The translations under genes and the position numbers were made by a program. Of a DNA stretch of 64,000 nt, positions 10,552-23,350 are shown in pieces. The stretch's first letter is position 1. Each line of letters begins with the position of its first letter. The notes beneath the pieces were generated by a model that did no database searches, was not told the DNA's origin, and saw nothing but the letters and a program-made list of their open reading frames with translations. Origin of the DNA: Petasospora fabianii (taxonomy: Eukaryota > Ascomycota > Saccharomycetes > Phaffomycetales > Wickerhamomycetaceae). The stretch covers positions 1,860,001 to 1,924,000 of the forward strand of contig CP048716.1 of NCBI GenBank assembly GCA_022641835.1. The letters are read 5' to 3'.

Positions 10552-12900
10552 TTACTCATTATCAGGGAACGCGTTCTCCAAACGGGTAACCAAGATCAAA
10601 AATTCTGTAGTCTCAAGCTCACCATAGTATCTCAAACCCTCCATAAACCCACTGAGATGCTGACCAAATCCATCCAGATACTCATTCAAGTACAAGTTTA
10701 ATCTCTCCAGTCGCTCCAAATTCTTGTTGTAGTCGTACTCCTGGTCTTTCAATCTGTCATTATATTTCTCAAACAACTCATAGTTCAAGAGTATCAAAAC
10801 TTTTCTCAATGATAATAAGAAGGTGCAGTATGCATTGATTATCTGGAACAACCTGCTGAAAATTTTAATTAGCTTCTCGGTGGTCAAGATGGAGCCCTTA
10901 AGCACCGAGTTCAAGAAAGACTGCAATGCCTGTGCCAGTTGCTCAAAGTCACCGGCCTCATATAAACTTTGCATTAAGTCGGACCAGCTCTTATCAATAA
11001 TATCGTTCACCAAGAAGTCGAAGTAGATTCTCACGAAGTCCTTCATACGATCATGCAATGATCTGGCTCGAGCAATCCATTTCGGAATTGGCTTGTCAAA
11101 ATGACGGAATTTCCATATCTTATTCTTGTTGATCTCAAGCCATGTTTCACTGAGCTGCTTATCAGTATAGTGCAAGACTAAGAGATGCCTGAACATTAGC
11201 TGGTACTGGATGATTACCGTTCTTGACACAACCAAGTTCAATGGGAAAGGCAAAATTATCTCCAAATTGAAGTAGTTGATGGATCTCATCAGCTCTGGGG
11301 AGGTTGGATCACGGGATGTGTCCTTTTCAATGTCCAGTGTTTGGGAGATCAGATTCTTTAGAGCGTCAAAATTGTTGGATTTTAGTGCTTGTTCGGCATC
11401 GATGGCTTCCACTTTCAATATCTCCAGGAGATAGCTGTAGATAGATTCCTTCTCTAAAGTTACGTTCAGAAGCTGGTATATGAGATCCTTTTTGCCGGCA
11501 AACGTCGTCTCAAAGCTCCTCTTGAATCTAGAAACTGGCACTTGGTCATGTGGCCTCTTGAAGTCCCCAGCACATAGACTCATAAATTCCACGATATTGG
11601 AGGCATTTTGAAGTAAAAAATACCCTTCAAGATCGTTCACAAGCTCCTTGAAGTGATAGCCATTGAGGAAAAGGTCCATGATGAACTTATTAGCAACAGC
11701 ATACGCGCGTTCGAGCACAAGAAGTAAGTTGCTTCCATTGAGATCATCGATTCTCTCATCACTGAACGAGTCCAAGGTCACCCCACATTCCTTTAAGACA
11801 TTCAAGTATTTTCCTGTGTGTAGCACTTTGAGCTGAAGGTCCTTATCAGCGAACTGTCTGGGTAGCCCATCCTTCTTTATTACATACTTCGAGTCCCAGT
11901 ATTGCTCTGAGTTGAGGCTGTTGACTTTGAAATCTCTTGCGAGATTCGTTGTGATAAAAAACTCTCCATGAGGGTCGTTCAGGTCACCCTTAGTGATCCA
12001 ATCATTGAGCATGCTGACGTAGCTCCTGCTGATGTTCTTGAAGAGCACATCCAAGAACTCCTTCGACTTGATGTCTCCACTGTTACTGAGGATCTTCTCG
12101 TGAACAATATTGAGCACCAGTCCACCTTTGACTTGATGCAGATTCGTTGTATCTGAGAGGAGGTCGATTGAACCTGTTTGTTGAAGATCTTGTCTTATGT
12201 TGTTGATGAAGTTGTTGAATGCCGAGGATTGATCCTCCTTGCGTCGTATGGCGGCTAGCTCGTAAATACTCGACACAATATCGTAGAGGTGTTTCATCTT
12301 GTATGTAACATTTGATTTCATCTCCTGCTCAAATTGTCGGAGGGAGAAAGATCTGCTCTGTCTGAACTGTTGCTCCATTTGATCAAGAAACATTAAGTAC
12401 ACTTTCAAGAACTCACGAACCTGGGAGACTAGGGCCTGTACCACACGTCCGGAATCGAGATAATTGTAGTTCTCAGTGAATGTCGTTAAAAGCACAAACA
12501 TCTTCGAAACCAGGACCATTCGCTTCGTCACATCTTTTAAACTGGCATCCAAGTGCTTGTTGATTTTATAGTCTGGTCCACGCGCTCTGCCACTTGGCAA
12601 ATGGGGATCGTACTTCTCGGAATAACGGATATAAGATCCCTCAAGCCCCACGAGCACAAAAAGGAGATCCTTCATGATCAGTGCCTCCTGCACACGTACA
12701 TCACGGATATCATTTAGAGAGTACGGCTTAATCTTCTGGTGTTGGGCATAGGAAGGATGGACATTGACCAAACGCGGGCCGATGCTGTAGTCGGCGTCCT
12801 GCCATTGGTCGTCGATGAAGACAACGGAATCCTGCAGAGTGTTAGCTTTGGGTCAATGAAGGAGATATAACAGGCTAGTACTCACATGAAACTCGCTCAT
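10552..12900 (-). CDS. SPC97: Gamma-tubulin complex component GCP2 (Spc97), one intron
   Basis: Coding parts are 12886-12900 (ATG, five codons MSEFH) and 10552-12831. The 54 nt intron 12832-12885 has GTGAGT, branch site GCTAAC and acceptor CTGCAG. The product is 764 aa. Matching blocks to Spc97/GCP2 include RVQEALIMKDLL near residue 50, GGLVLNIVHEKIL with LNDPHGEFFI in the middle, and IIQYQLMFRHLLVLHY in the C-terminal gamma-tubulin-binding half. Spc97, Spc98 and Tub4 form the small complex that nucleates microtubules at the spindle pole body. An in-frame ATG further up at 13066-13068 would add 56 residues, but the distance from the start to RVQEAL in S. cerevisiae Spc97 fits the short form. 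It shares a 251 bp promoter with PUP2. Confidence 0.9.
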
Positions 12901-13151
12901 CCGCCACGTCTTGTCTGTTGTGAGTCGAATGGAGAATGCAATGCCGCCAGAGAACGCGTCCTTTGTTTTGATTTTAGGTACAAACAACACGACTTCCCAC
13001 ACACAACATGTTCGCGGATTCGCGAAATCTAGGACCTGGACCATGGGCGCGGTTGGAGAGTTTGCCACTGGCGCCTTTAACTAACCTGAGTTTTTGTTGA
13101 AGACAGTACGCCAGCAGGTTTCTGGAACACCAAATTGCACTTACCAGACCA
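12901..13151. promoter_or_regulatory. SPC97/PUP2 bidirectional promoter with PACE-like and MluI-box sites
   Basis: TTTGCCACT at 13061-13069 reads AGTGGCAAA on the minus strand, one base from the Rpn4-bound proteasome element GGTGGCAAA, about 83 bp from the PUP2 start. ACGCGT at 12954-12959 is an MBF-type cell-cycle box 54 bp before the SPC97 start. Each motif suits the gene it lies near. The motifs are seen directly; factor binding is inferred. Confidence 0.5.
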
Positions 13152-13977
13152 ATGTTCTTGACAAGAAGTGAATACGATCGTGGTGTTTCCACTTTCTCCC
13201 CAGAGGGCCGTCTCTTCCAAGTGGAGTACTCTCTCGAAGCGATCAAGGTGAGTCCCCTACATTGTAATCATTCCCTCCTAATCTTCCTACTAACGCATCA
13301 ATTAGCTCGGTTCTACAGCAATTGGTATTGCAACCTCTGAAGGTGTAGTATTGGGTGTTGAAAAGAGGGTTACATCTTCATTACTTGAGTCTTCATCCAT
13401 TGAGAAGATTGTGGAGATTGACACACACATCGGTTGTGCCATGTCAGGTTTGACGGCCGATGCCAGATCCATGATTGATCATGCTAGAGTGTCCTCAGTG
13501 AACCACTCTTTGTACTATGATGAGGCCATTGGTGTTGAATCTCTCACACAAGCCGTGGCAGATCTGGCTCTTAGATTCGGTGAAGGTGCCTCGGGTGAAG
13601 AACGTCTCATGTCCAGACCATTTGGTGTTGCCTTGTTGATTGCCGGTATTGACAAGGAAAAGGGACCACAGTTATACCATACAGAGCCATCAGGAACTTT
13701 TTACAGATACGATGCTAAGGCAATTGGATCAGGATCCGAAGGTGCCCAGGCCGAATTACAGCAGGAGTATCACAGCTCGCTTACATTGAAGGAGGCTGAG
13801 CTTCTTATCTTGAAGATTCTAAAACAGGTCATGGAAGAGAAACTTGATGAGAGTAATGTTCAACTCAGTGCTGTTACCCAAGAGAAGGGTTTCCATATCT
13901 ATAGTAATGAGACCACAGCAGAGATTATCAAGGTGTTGAAAGAGCAGGGAACAGATGAGCCAATGGAGGATGCCTAA
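13152..13977 (+). CDS. PUP2: 20S proteasome alpha-5 subunit (Pup2), one intron
   Basis: Exons are 13152-13247 and 13306-13977. The 58 nt intron 13248-13305 has GTGAGT, TACTAAC at 13288-13294 and acceptor TTAG. The protein is 255 aa. It opens [20 protein letters not shown] and continues [13 protein letters not shown], joining directly to LGSTAIGIA across the splice. The proteasome alpha signature and the block [18 protein letters not shown] are almost identical to yeast Pup2. It is a structural, non-catalytic subunit of the alpha ring that gates the 20S core. The C-terminal tail is short and acidic. The 3' end converges on GCN5, with 140 bp between stops. Confidence 0.97.
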
Positions 13978-14117
13978 AAGCTACTTATCTTTCTCTTTTA
14001 AATGCAAAACATGTACATTATCACTCCGATCATTGTTTTTATCTTCTAAAACATATCTAGGCCGTAGAACATTTTCGTCACTGAACTTCAACCTTTATAA
14101 CGCGCCACCTGCGATTA

Positions 14118-16492
<2,375 letters not shown>

Positions 16493-19400
16493 ATGGCCGA
16501 CCCATACGAGTCGGACTCCTCCACCCCCTCACAGGAAGAGATCCCACCAAATTACGAGGGATTCAACGCTTCGGTGCATGACAACATCCAAAGAATTGCC
16601 AGACAGGTCACCAATAGCTCCCAGATCAGTGATAACTTCAGACCAGTTGCAGGTGAGACTTACGAAGATGCCCTCTCACGTGTCTCCACCATTGCTCCAG
16701 GTGTCAATCCAATGGGCGAAGATGCAGAGCTCGACCCTCGCCTTGACCCAAATAGCGATGAGTTTAACTCAACCTACTGGATCAAAAATTTTAGAGCATT
16801 GATGGATAAGGACCCTGATCATTACCAGAACTACGCTTTAGGTGTGACTTTTAAGAATCTTAGGGCCTACGGTAACGCTGCTGATGCCGACTACCAGACC
16901 ACTGCACTCAATGCTCCTCTTAAGTACTCTGCAATGGCTGCCAAGTGGCTTTTCTCCTCAAAGGCCGCCAAGGTTAAAAATCAATTCGATATTCTCAAAC
17001 CAATGGATGGTGTTGTTCGCCCGGGTGAGGTTGTTGTTGTGCTCGGAAGACCAGGTTCTGGTTGTACCACACTTCTTAAATCTCTCGCTTCTTCTACTCA
17101 TGGTTTCCATATTGCAGACGACACTGTCATCTCATACGAGGGGCTAACTCCAAGAGAGATTAAAAAGCAATTCAGAGGTGAAGTTATTTACAGTGCTGAG
17201 ACTGATGTTCACTTCCCACACTTGACTGTTGGTGAGACGCTGGGTACCGCTGCCAAGTTCAGGGTCCCGGAGAGACGTATTCCTGGTATATCTCGTGAAG
17301 ATTATGCTGAAGCCTTGACGGATGTCTTTATGGCCACATATGGTGTTCTGCACACTAAGAACACAAAGGTTGGTTCCTCTCTTGTCCGCGGTGTTTCTGG
17401 TGGTGAGAGAAAAAGAGTCTCCATCGCTGAGGTGTCCCTTGCTGGTGCTAGATTGCAGTGTTGGGATAACGCTACTAGAGGTCTTGACTCTGCTACAGCT
17501 TTGGAGTTTATCAGAGCTTTGAGAGTTTCTGCCGATATCTTGGACACCAGTGCCTTGATTGCCATCTACCAATGCTCTCAGGATGCTTATGACTTGTTCG
17601 ACAAGGTCTGTGTTCTCTATGAGGGTTACCAGATTTTCTATGGTCCTGCTACCACTGCCAAGGAGTACTTCATCAAGATGGGATGGGATTGTCCACCACG
17701 TCAGACTACAGCTGATTTCTTGACCTCCGTCACTTCTGCCAGGGAGAGAGTTCCTTTGAAGGGCTACGAGAATAAGGTCCCAAGAACACCAGCTGAATTT
17801 TATGAGTACTGGCGCAACTCTCCTGAGTACAAGGAGCTGGTTGCTGATGTTGACGCCTCCATTAGCGAGAATGACAAGAAGCAGAAAGTTAATCAGATTT
17901 ATTCTGCCAAAAGATCCAGACAGGCCAAGGGCACTCGTAAGTCTTCTCCATACACAGTATCTTTTGCTCTACAGGTCAAGTACCTGCTTCGTCGTGAAGT
18001 TGCCAGAATCAGAAATGACTGGGGGTTCCACCTCTTCAGTACTCTGTCCAATGCTTTGATTTCTCTTGTGTTTGCATCCATCTTTTACAACTTGCCTTTC
18101 AGCACTGGTTCGTTCCAGAATAGAGGTGCTGCTATGTTCCTTGCTTGTCTTTACAATGCTCTTCAGTCCTTCATGGAAATCTTGTCCCTCTTCGAGTCCA
18201 GACCAGTTGTTGAGAAGCACAAGGGCTATGCTCTATATCATCCAGCTGCTGATGCACTAGCGTCCATCATTGCGCAACTTCCAACAAAGCTCTTCTCCTC
18301 CCTGTTCTTCAACTTGATCTTCTACTTCATGGTGAACTTCCGTCGTTCCCCTGGTCACTTCTTCTTTTACCTTCTTGCTAGTATCACGGCCACCTTTGCC
18401 ATGTCTCACTTCTTCCGTGTCATTGGCTCCCTGGCCAAGTCGCTCCAGGGTGCTGTTGTCCCAGCCCACGTTATTATGCTTTGTCTGATGATGTTTGTTG
18501 GTTTTACCACTCCAGTGACATACATGCTTGGGTGGTGCAGATGGATCAACTATCTTGATCCGTTGGCTTACACTTTTGAGGCCTTGATGGTAAATGAGTT
18601 CTCAGGTCGTGAGTTCCCATGTAGCCAGTTTGTTCCAGATAATCCAGACAACCACCCATCGTGGCCATCTTCGGCTTGGATCTGCAGTGTTAAGGGTTCT
18701 GTGGCTGGAGAGAGAACTGTGAGTGGTGATGACTACCTCGAAGTCGCCTACTCGTACAGAAACTCTCACAAGTGGAGAAACTGGGGTATCAGTGTTGCCT
18801 TCATGATGTTCCTGCTTGGTCTTTACATGCTGTGCGCAGAGTTTAATGAAAGTGCTAAGCAGAAGGGTGAGATTTTGTTGTTCCAGAGAAGTACCTTGAA
18901 AAAGATCAAGAAACAGTCTTCTAATGTCATGAACGATTTGGAGTCTGGTAATGAGAGATCTATCAGTGAACAGGACTCACCAATGAGTGAAAAGAAGGAG
19001 GAAAACCTGCAATTGATTAAGGCTGGTGAGGACATCTTCCACTGGAGAGATGTCAAGTATTCTGTCAAGACCAAGACTGGCTATAGAGAGATTCTTGGTG
19101 GTGTAGATGGGTGGGTCAAGCCAGGGACTCTGACGGCTTTAATGGGTGCTTCTGGTGCTGGTAAGACCACGCTTCTCGATGTCCTGGCCAACAGAGTTAC
19201 CATGGGTGTTGTCACTGGTTCTATGTTTGTCAATGGTCATTTGAGAGATTCTTCCTTCCAGAGATCTACGGGTTACGTCCAGCAACAAGATTTACACTTA
19301 GATACAGCCACTGTGCGTGAAGCCATGAGATTTTCGGCCTACCTCAGACAGCCATCCAATGTATCTAGAGAAGAGAAGAATGAATACGTCGAGGAGTGTA

Positions 19401-21142
19401 TCAGAATCCTGGACATGGAGAAGTATGCTGATGCCGTTGTTGGTGTTGCAGGTGAAGGCTTGAACGTTGAGCAGAGAAAGAGACTTACCATTGGTGTTGA
19501 GCTGGCTGCCAGACCAAAGCTGTTGTTGTTCTTTGATGAGCCAACTTCTGGTCTTGATTCTCAAACTGCTTGGTCTATTTGTCAGTTGATGAGAAAGCTG
19601 ACCAAGCTCGGTCAGGCCGTTCTTTGTACGATTCATCAACCTTCTTCATTGCTCATGCAGGAGTTTGACAGGCTTTTGTTCTTGGCCCGTGGTGGCCGTC
19701 CAGTTTACTTCGGTGATCTTGGTGAGGGTTGTCAGACAATGATTAACTACTTTGAGTCCCATGGTGCTCCACCTTGTCCACCAGATGCCAATCCAGCTGA
19801 GTGGATGCTTCAAGTTATTGGTGCCGCCCCAGGTTCCCATGCCAACCAGGACTACGCTCTTGTTTGGAAAGAATCACAGGAACACAGAGATGTCTTGAGG
19901 GAACTTGAGCGGATGGAGACTGAACTCGTTCATAAGCCTGTTGATCCGAACGTTGATCATGGTACATTCGCTGCTCCTTACCTTACCCAGCTAACTGTTG
20001 TCACACACAGAGTTTTCCAGCAGTTCTGGAGAACACCATCTTACATCTGGTCCAAGATTTGGCTTGGTGCCGTCTCGTCTCTTTTAATTGGTTTTGTCTA
20101 CTTCAAGGCCGGTACATCGATTCAGGGTCTCCAGAATCAGATGTTTGCCATCTTCATGTTTTTCTCTGTGCTCAATCCATTCGTTGATCAAAACCTGCCG
20201 ATGTTTGCCTCTACCAGAGATCTTTACGAGTCTCGTGAACGTCCAGCCAAAACCTTTTCTTGGCATGTCTTCTTGCTGTCTGAGATCATTGCTGATATTC
20301 CATGGAACGTGTTCGTTGGTACTTTGGCCTTCCTTACCTTTTATTACCCAACAGGTTTCTACAGAAACGCTGAACCATACCATGAGGTGAGTGAGAGAGG
20401 TGCATATGGCTGGCTCTTCACTTGTTTGTTCTTCATTTTCATTGGTACTTTAGGCCAATTTTGTGTTGCCGCCTTTGATCTCATCGATACTGCCGGTTTC
20501 ATTGCGTCGCTTTTGTTCATCTTCAGTTTGAGTTTCTGTGGTATCCTTGTGACTAAGGAAGCGTTGCCAGGATTTTGGATCTTTATGTATCGTGTATCAC
20601 CATTCACATACTTTGCGTCTGGATTTTTGACCAATTCTGTTGCTCACAACGCTGTGATTTGCACTGAGAGTGAGTTTGTCGTTGTTACCCCGCCTGGTGG
20701 ACTGACTTGCAATGCTTACTTGGGGCAGTTCATTGGAAGCTACAGTACTGGTTATATCGAGGACCCATCTTCTACGACGAAGTGTGCTTTCTGTGCCATG
20801 AGCTTCACTGATGACTTCCTTGCAAGTGTTGGTCTGGACTACAACACCAGATGGAGAGATCTTGGTATCTTTATCGCTTACATCTTCATCAACATTGCCG
20901 GTGCTGCTCTGTTCTATTGGTTGTTCAGAGTACCTAAGAAGTCTTCCAGAGTCGAGTTGAAGCAGCCAGAGGGAGCAGTGAACCTTGGCGCTATTGCGTA
21001 TGATGAAGAAGGTCTCTCAAGACACCAGACTGGTCGCAGCGGCAATACTGCAGGCCATATCTCAAGGCGCCAGACTAATAACACAACCAACACTGGTCGT
21101 TTCTCGAGATCTCAGAACAAGATAGAGACAGAGGGTCATTGA
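16493..21142 (+). CDS. PDR5: Full-size ABCG multidrug transporter (Pdr5/Cdr1 family)
   Basis: 1549 residues arranged NBD1-TMD1-NBD2-TMD2. NBD1 has the deviant Walker A GRPGSGCTT (from residue 185), signature VSGGERKRVS (301-310) and QCWDNATRGLDS, with Asn where the catalytic Glu would be. NBD2 near residue 885 has canonical GASGAGKTT and LLLFFDEPTSGLDS, but its signature is degenerate (NVEQRKR). This asymmetry, with one competent ATP site, is typical of the PDR family. The wording after Walker B (DSATALEFIRALRVSADI, YQCSQDAYDLFDKVCVL) matches Pdr5/Cdr1 rather than Snq2. It acts at the plasma membrane, exporting hydrophobic drugs and lipids. The promoter has a PDRE-like site and a TATA box. 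It is orthologous to the group, not necessarily to Pdr5 alone. Confidence 0.95.
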   Translation: MADPYESDSSTPSQEEIPPNYEGFNASVHDNIQRIARQVTNSSQISDNFRPVAGETYEDALSRVSTIAPGVNPMGEDAELDPRLDPNSDEFNSTYWIKNFRALMDKDPDHYQNYALGVTFKNLRAYGNAADADYQTTALNAPLKYSAMAAKWLFSSKAAKVKNQFDILKPMDGVVRPGEVVVVLGRPGSGCTTLLKSLASSTHGFHIADDTVISYEGLTPREIKKQFRGEVIYSAETDVHFPHLTVGETLGTAAKFRVPERRIPGISREDYAEALTDVFMATYGVLHTKNTKVGSSLVRGVSGGERKRVSIAEVSLAGARLQCWDNATRGLDSATALEFIRALRVSADILDTSALIAIYQCSQDAYDLFDKVCVLYEGYQIFYGPATTAKEYFIKMGWDCPPRQTTADFLTSVTSARERVPLKGYENKVPRTPAEFYEYWRNSPEYKELVADVDASISENDKKQKVNQIYSAKRSRQAKGTRKSSPYTVSFALQVKYLLRREVARIRNDWGFHLFSTLSNALISLVFASIFYNLPFSTGSFQNRGAAMFLACLYNALQSFMEILSLFESRPVVEKHKGYALYHPAADALASIIAQLPTKLFSSLFFNLIFYFMVNFRRSPGHFFFYLLASITATFAMSHFFRVIGSLAKSLQGAVVPAHVIMLCLMMFVGFTTPVTYMLGWCRWINYLDPLAYTFEALMVNEFSGREFPCSQFVPDNPDNHPSWPSSAWICSVKGSVAGERTVSGDDYLEVAYSYRNSHKWRNWGISVAFMMFLLGLYMLCAEFNESAKQKGEILLFQRSTLKKIKKQSSNVMNDLESGNERSISEQDSPMSEKKEENLQLIKAGEDIFHWRDVKYSVKTKTGYREILGGVDGWVKPGTLTALMGASGAGKTTLLDVLANRVTMGVVTGSMFVNGHLRDSSFQRSTGYVQQQDLHLDTATVREAMRFSAYLRQPSNVSREEKNEYVEECIRILDMEKYADAVVGVAGEGLNVEQRKRLTIGVELAARPKLLLFFDEPTSGLDSQTAWSICQLMRKLTKLGQAVLCTIHQPSSLLMQEFDRLLFLARGGRPVYFGDLGEGCQTMINYFESHGAPPCPPDANPAEWMLQVIGAAPGSHANQDYALVWKESQEHRDVLRELERMETELVHKPVDPNVDHGTFAAPYLTQLTVVTHRVFQQFWRTPSYIWSKIWLGAVSSLLIGFVYFKAGTSIQGLQNQMFAIFMFFSVLNPFVDQNLPMFASTRDLYESRERPAKTFSWHVFLLSEIIADIPWNVFVGTLAFLTFYYPTGFYRNAEPYHEVSERGAYGWLFTCLFFIFIGTLGQFCVAAFDLIDTAGFIASLLFIFSLSFCGILVTKEALPGFWIFMYRVSPFTYFASGFLTNSVAHNAVICTESEFVVVTPPGGLTCNAYLGQFIGSYSTGYIEDPSSTTKCAFCAMSFTDDFLASVGLDYNTRWRDLGIFIAYIFINIAGAALFYWLFRVPKKSSRVELKQPEGAVNLGAIAYDEEGLSRHQTGRSGNTAGHISRRQTNNTTNTGRFSRSQNKIETEGH

Positions 21143-21270
21143 TTTATATAAATTACATTAGTGATAAGAATACTACATTGGTTTGTAAATAGCAATTAAG
21201 CTTTCCTGTGTAGCTCCGGGATGCACATTCAAAATATGTTTCATGCACTGGTGCCATGGATGAGCATGTT

Positions 21271-23188
21271 TCAGTTCCAGTCATCATCACTGAAGCCATC
21301 CTCGAACTCAGCCATAGCAACTTCCGCTTTGGCCTGCACTTCAGCCAAGCCACTCACCTCAGCCAAGTATGTAGGATCATTAAGAGCATTCGTCACAAAC
21401 TCCCAGCTTTCCTCCTCATACCCTTTAATGATGTTCTTTGAACAGGCTGAGCAGAAGTCATAGGCTGGTGCCTGCAGTTTCATAGTTTCGTGTCTGTCAA
21501 GGAAACCTCTCAACTGATGTGGTAGCTTACCAAGGATCGTGGATTCATCGGCAGCTGCGTAGTGCTTCTTCGGATGCTGTAGAAGGGAGACCAAAAGCTC
21601 GACGCCCAAAGAGGAGGCCATCAGTGCGACACCGGGACGTGTTACGGTACACATCTGATCCAAGGTTCTATCAGTCAAGCTGTCTGTAGGAGCAACCACG
21701 TCATTACAGAAATAGCAACCGAGGTTTCCCTCCACACCGTGCCTCATCACCAAGTAACTGTCAAAGCCCAAGGCACAATTGATGACGATCTTCTTCTTAG
21801 CATTACCAATCACTGTGGGCAGCCACCTCGTCTCCCTGGAGTCCGTTAACAAAAAGATAGCATCATGTTCCTCAATCAGCTGTTCCAATTTTTCATAATC
21901 AGCCCTCTGCTTCTCTTCATTTGTAATAGGATGGCCAGCCATCGGTATCTCCAGTTCATGCCCTTCCGCATTAACAAGTGGGAAGATCTTTTTCAAGGCC
22001 TCAGCAGCGGTCTTCGCCTTCAACTCCCCTACATCCTCAAAATTAAAAAGCGGTTGTCTCACTGGATTTGAGAATGAAACTTTACCATTGTCCACAAATG
22101 TGATGTGACGAACACCCCAACCTAGTAAAGCCCTTGAAACGTAGCTTCCTAATGTACCAGAACCGAGAAGTAACACTTTGGTGTCCTTGACAACATCAAG
22201 ATCAAGTTCAGGTGCGACTCTCCATTTCATCAATTTGAGATTGAGGTCAACAGACTGCTCGCTGAGTTTGACCGGGTCGATCAGCGCACCGAGGTCAGCA
22301 AGCTTTGGGCCGAGCTTGCCCTGGGATGTGCGTTCCCAGCCTGTGATTTTGGTGTGGTCGGTGGAGGGGTCCGATAGTTGGAGGGTGTAGCTCTGTCCTG
22401 ACAGGCGGTAGATTGAGAGTGTGACTGTTGTGAATCCGTAAATGGAGAGAGCTGCAAGGAAATTCTGAAGTAGCTTGGATGGTTTATCGGGTATCAGACA
22501 AGAGTCGATGAAGCCAACGTGAACAGAGGTGCTGCTTGTTGATAGTGTTGAGAGTAGCTGAGGCCTACTGTCTTGGTCAATAACAAAGTATGGCTTCTGG
22601 GAGAGAGACGCCGTGTTAATCCAGTCAACCATTGCTTCAGGGAACTCCGTTATCGTGGATTGTGATGTGATGGTCCATTGTGAGGAGAGGGACGGGAAGG
22701 AGACCCAGTAGAAGAACTTGAACTTCTTGAGATCTGCAAAGCTGATGATTTCAAATTTGTTCAAAAGGGATGGCTCCTCAAGAACCTTCTTGGTAATGAT
22801 GTCGTTGTAGATCTGTGATCCAGCATCCTTGATAAATGTTGACTTGTCGAGTTTCTTGAATTCCTCAATAGTGTTGAAATTGGTGATGTACCCCGGAAGA
22901 GAAAGAATAGAGCCTGGCGGACTAGGGAGGAGTTAGTAACAGTCCCGAAGAAGCATGGATGGGGTACACTTACTAGAGAGACGGATCGATGGGACCAAAA
23001 CTGGCATCATTGAGAGACACAGCTGTTCCCTCCCTCTGGGATACGCTCTTGATACCAACGGTGGCGGAGATGGGCTTCTTGGTCTCGTCAAGTCGAAACT
23101 CGTCCAACTTCAAGGTTGAAAGCTTCTGGAAAAAGGACGCATCCACGAAGGACTGGACACTGGAAAATTTGAGCTTCGTATCGGCCAT
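21271..23188 (-). CDS. ATG7: Autophagy E1-like enzyme Atg7, one intron
   Basis: Exon 1 is 22974-23188, starting with ATG MADTKLKFSS; exon 2 is 21271-22921. The 52 nt intron 22922-22973 has GTAAGT, TTACTAAC and acceptor CCTAG, and joins Tyr (TA+T) in frame to PPGSILSLPGY. The protein is 621 aa. The N-terminal domain carries EIISFADLKKFKFFYW, as in yeast Atg7. The adenylation domain has the nucleotide loop GSGTLG (about 325-330) and DNGKVSFSNPVRQ. The catalytic cysteine is Cys496 in DQMCTVTRPG. The C-terminus ends in an acidic tail, as expected for binding Atg8/Atg3. It activates Atg8 and Atg12 in the cytosol for autophagosome formation. Confidence 0.96.
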
Positions 23189-23350
23189 CTTGCAAAGCTT
23201 ACAAACGGTCGTAGAGGGCCTATTGAATGTCTGTTTTGTGAGGGGCAGTGGCAAAGTGTCTATTAAACGCGATCTACTTTCGCGGGGAACGCGTTTGATA
23301 AGCGGAATCCCGTACATTAAACAGCCTGAAACATACAACAATGCATTAAA

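Noticed and set aside
13066-13068. Upstream in-frame ATG for SPC97
   Set aside because: It would add 56 residues unlike GCP2 and leave only 83 bp before PUP2; the distance to the first conserved block fits the ATG at 12898-12900.
23289-23294. Single ACGCGT near ATG7 as a cell-cycle promoter
   Set aside because: One isolated box with no functional reason for G1/S control of ATG7; chance occurrence is likely.
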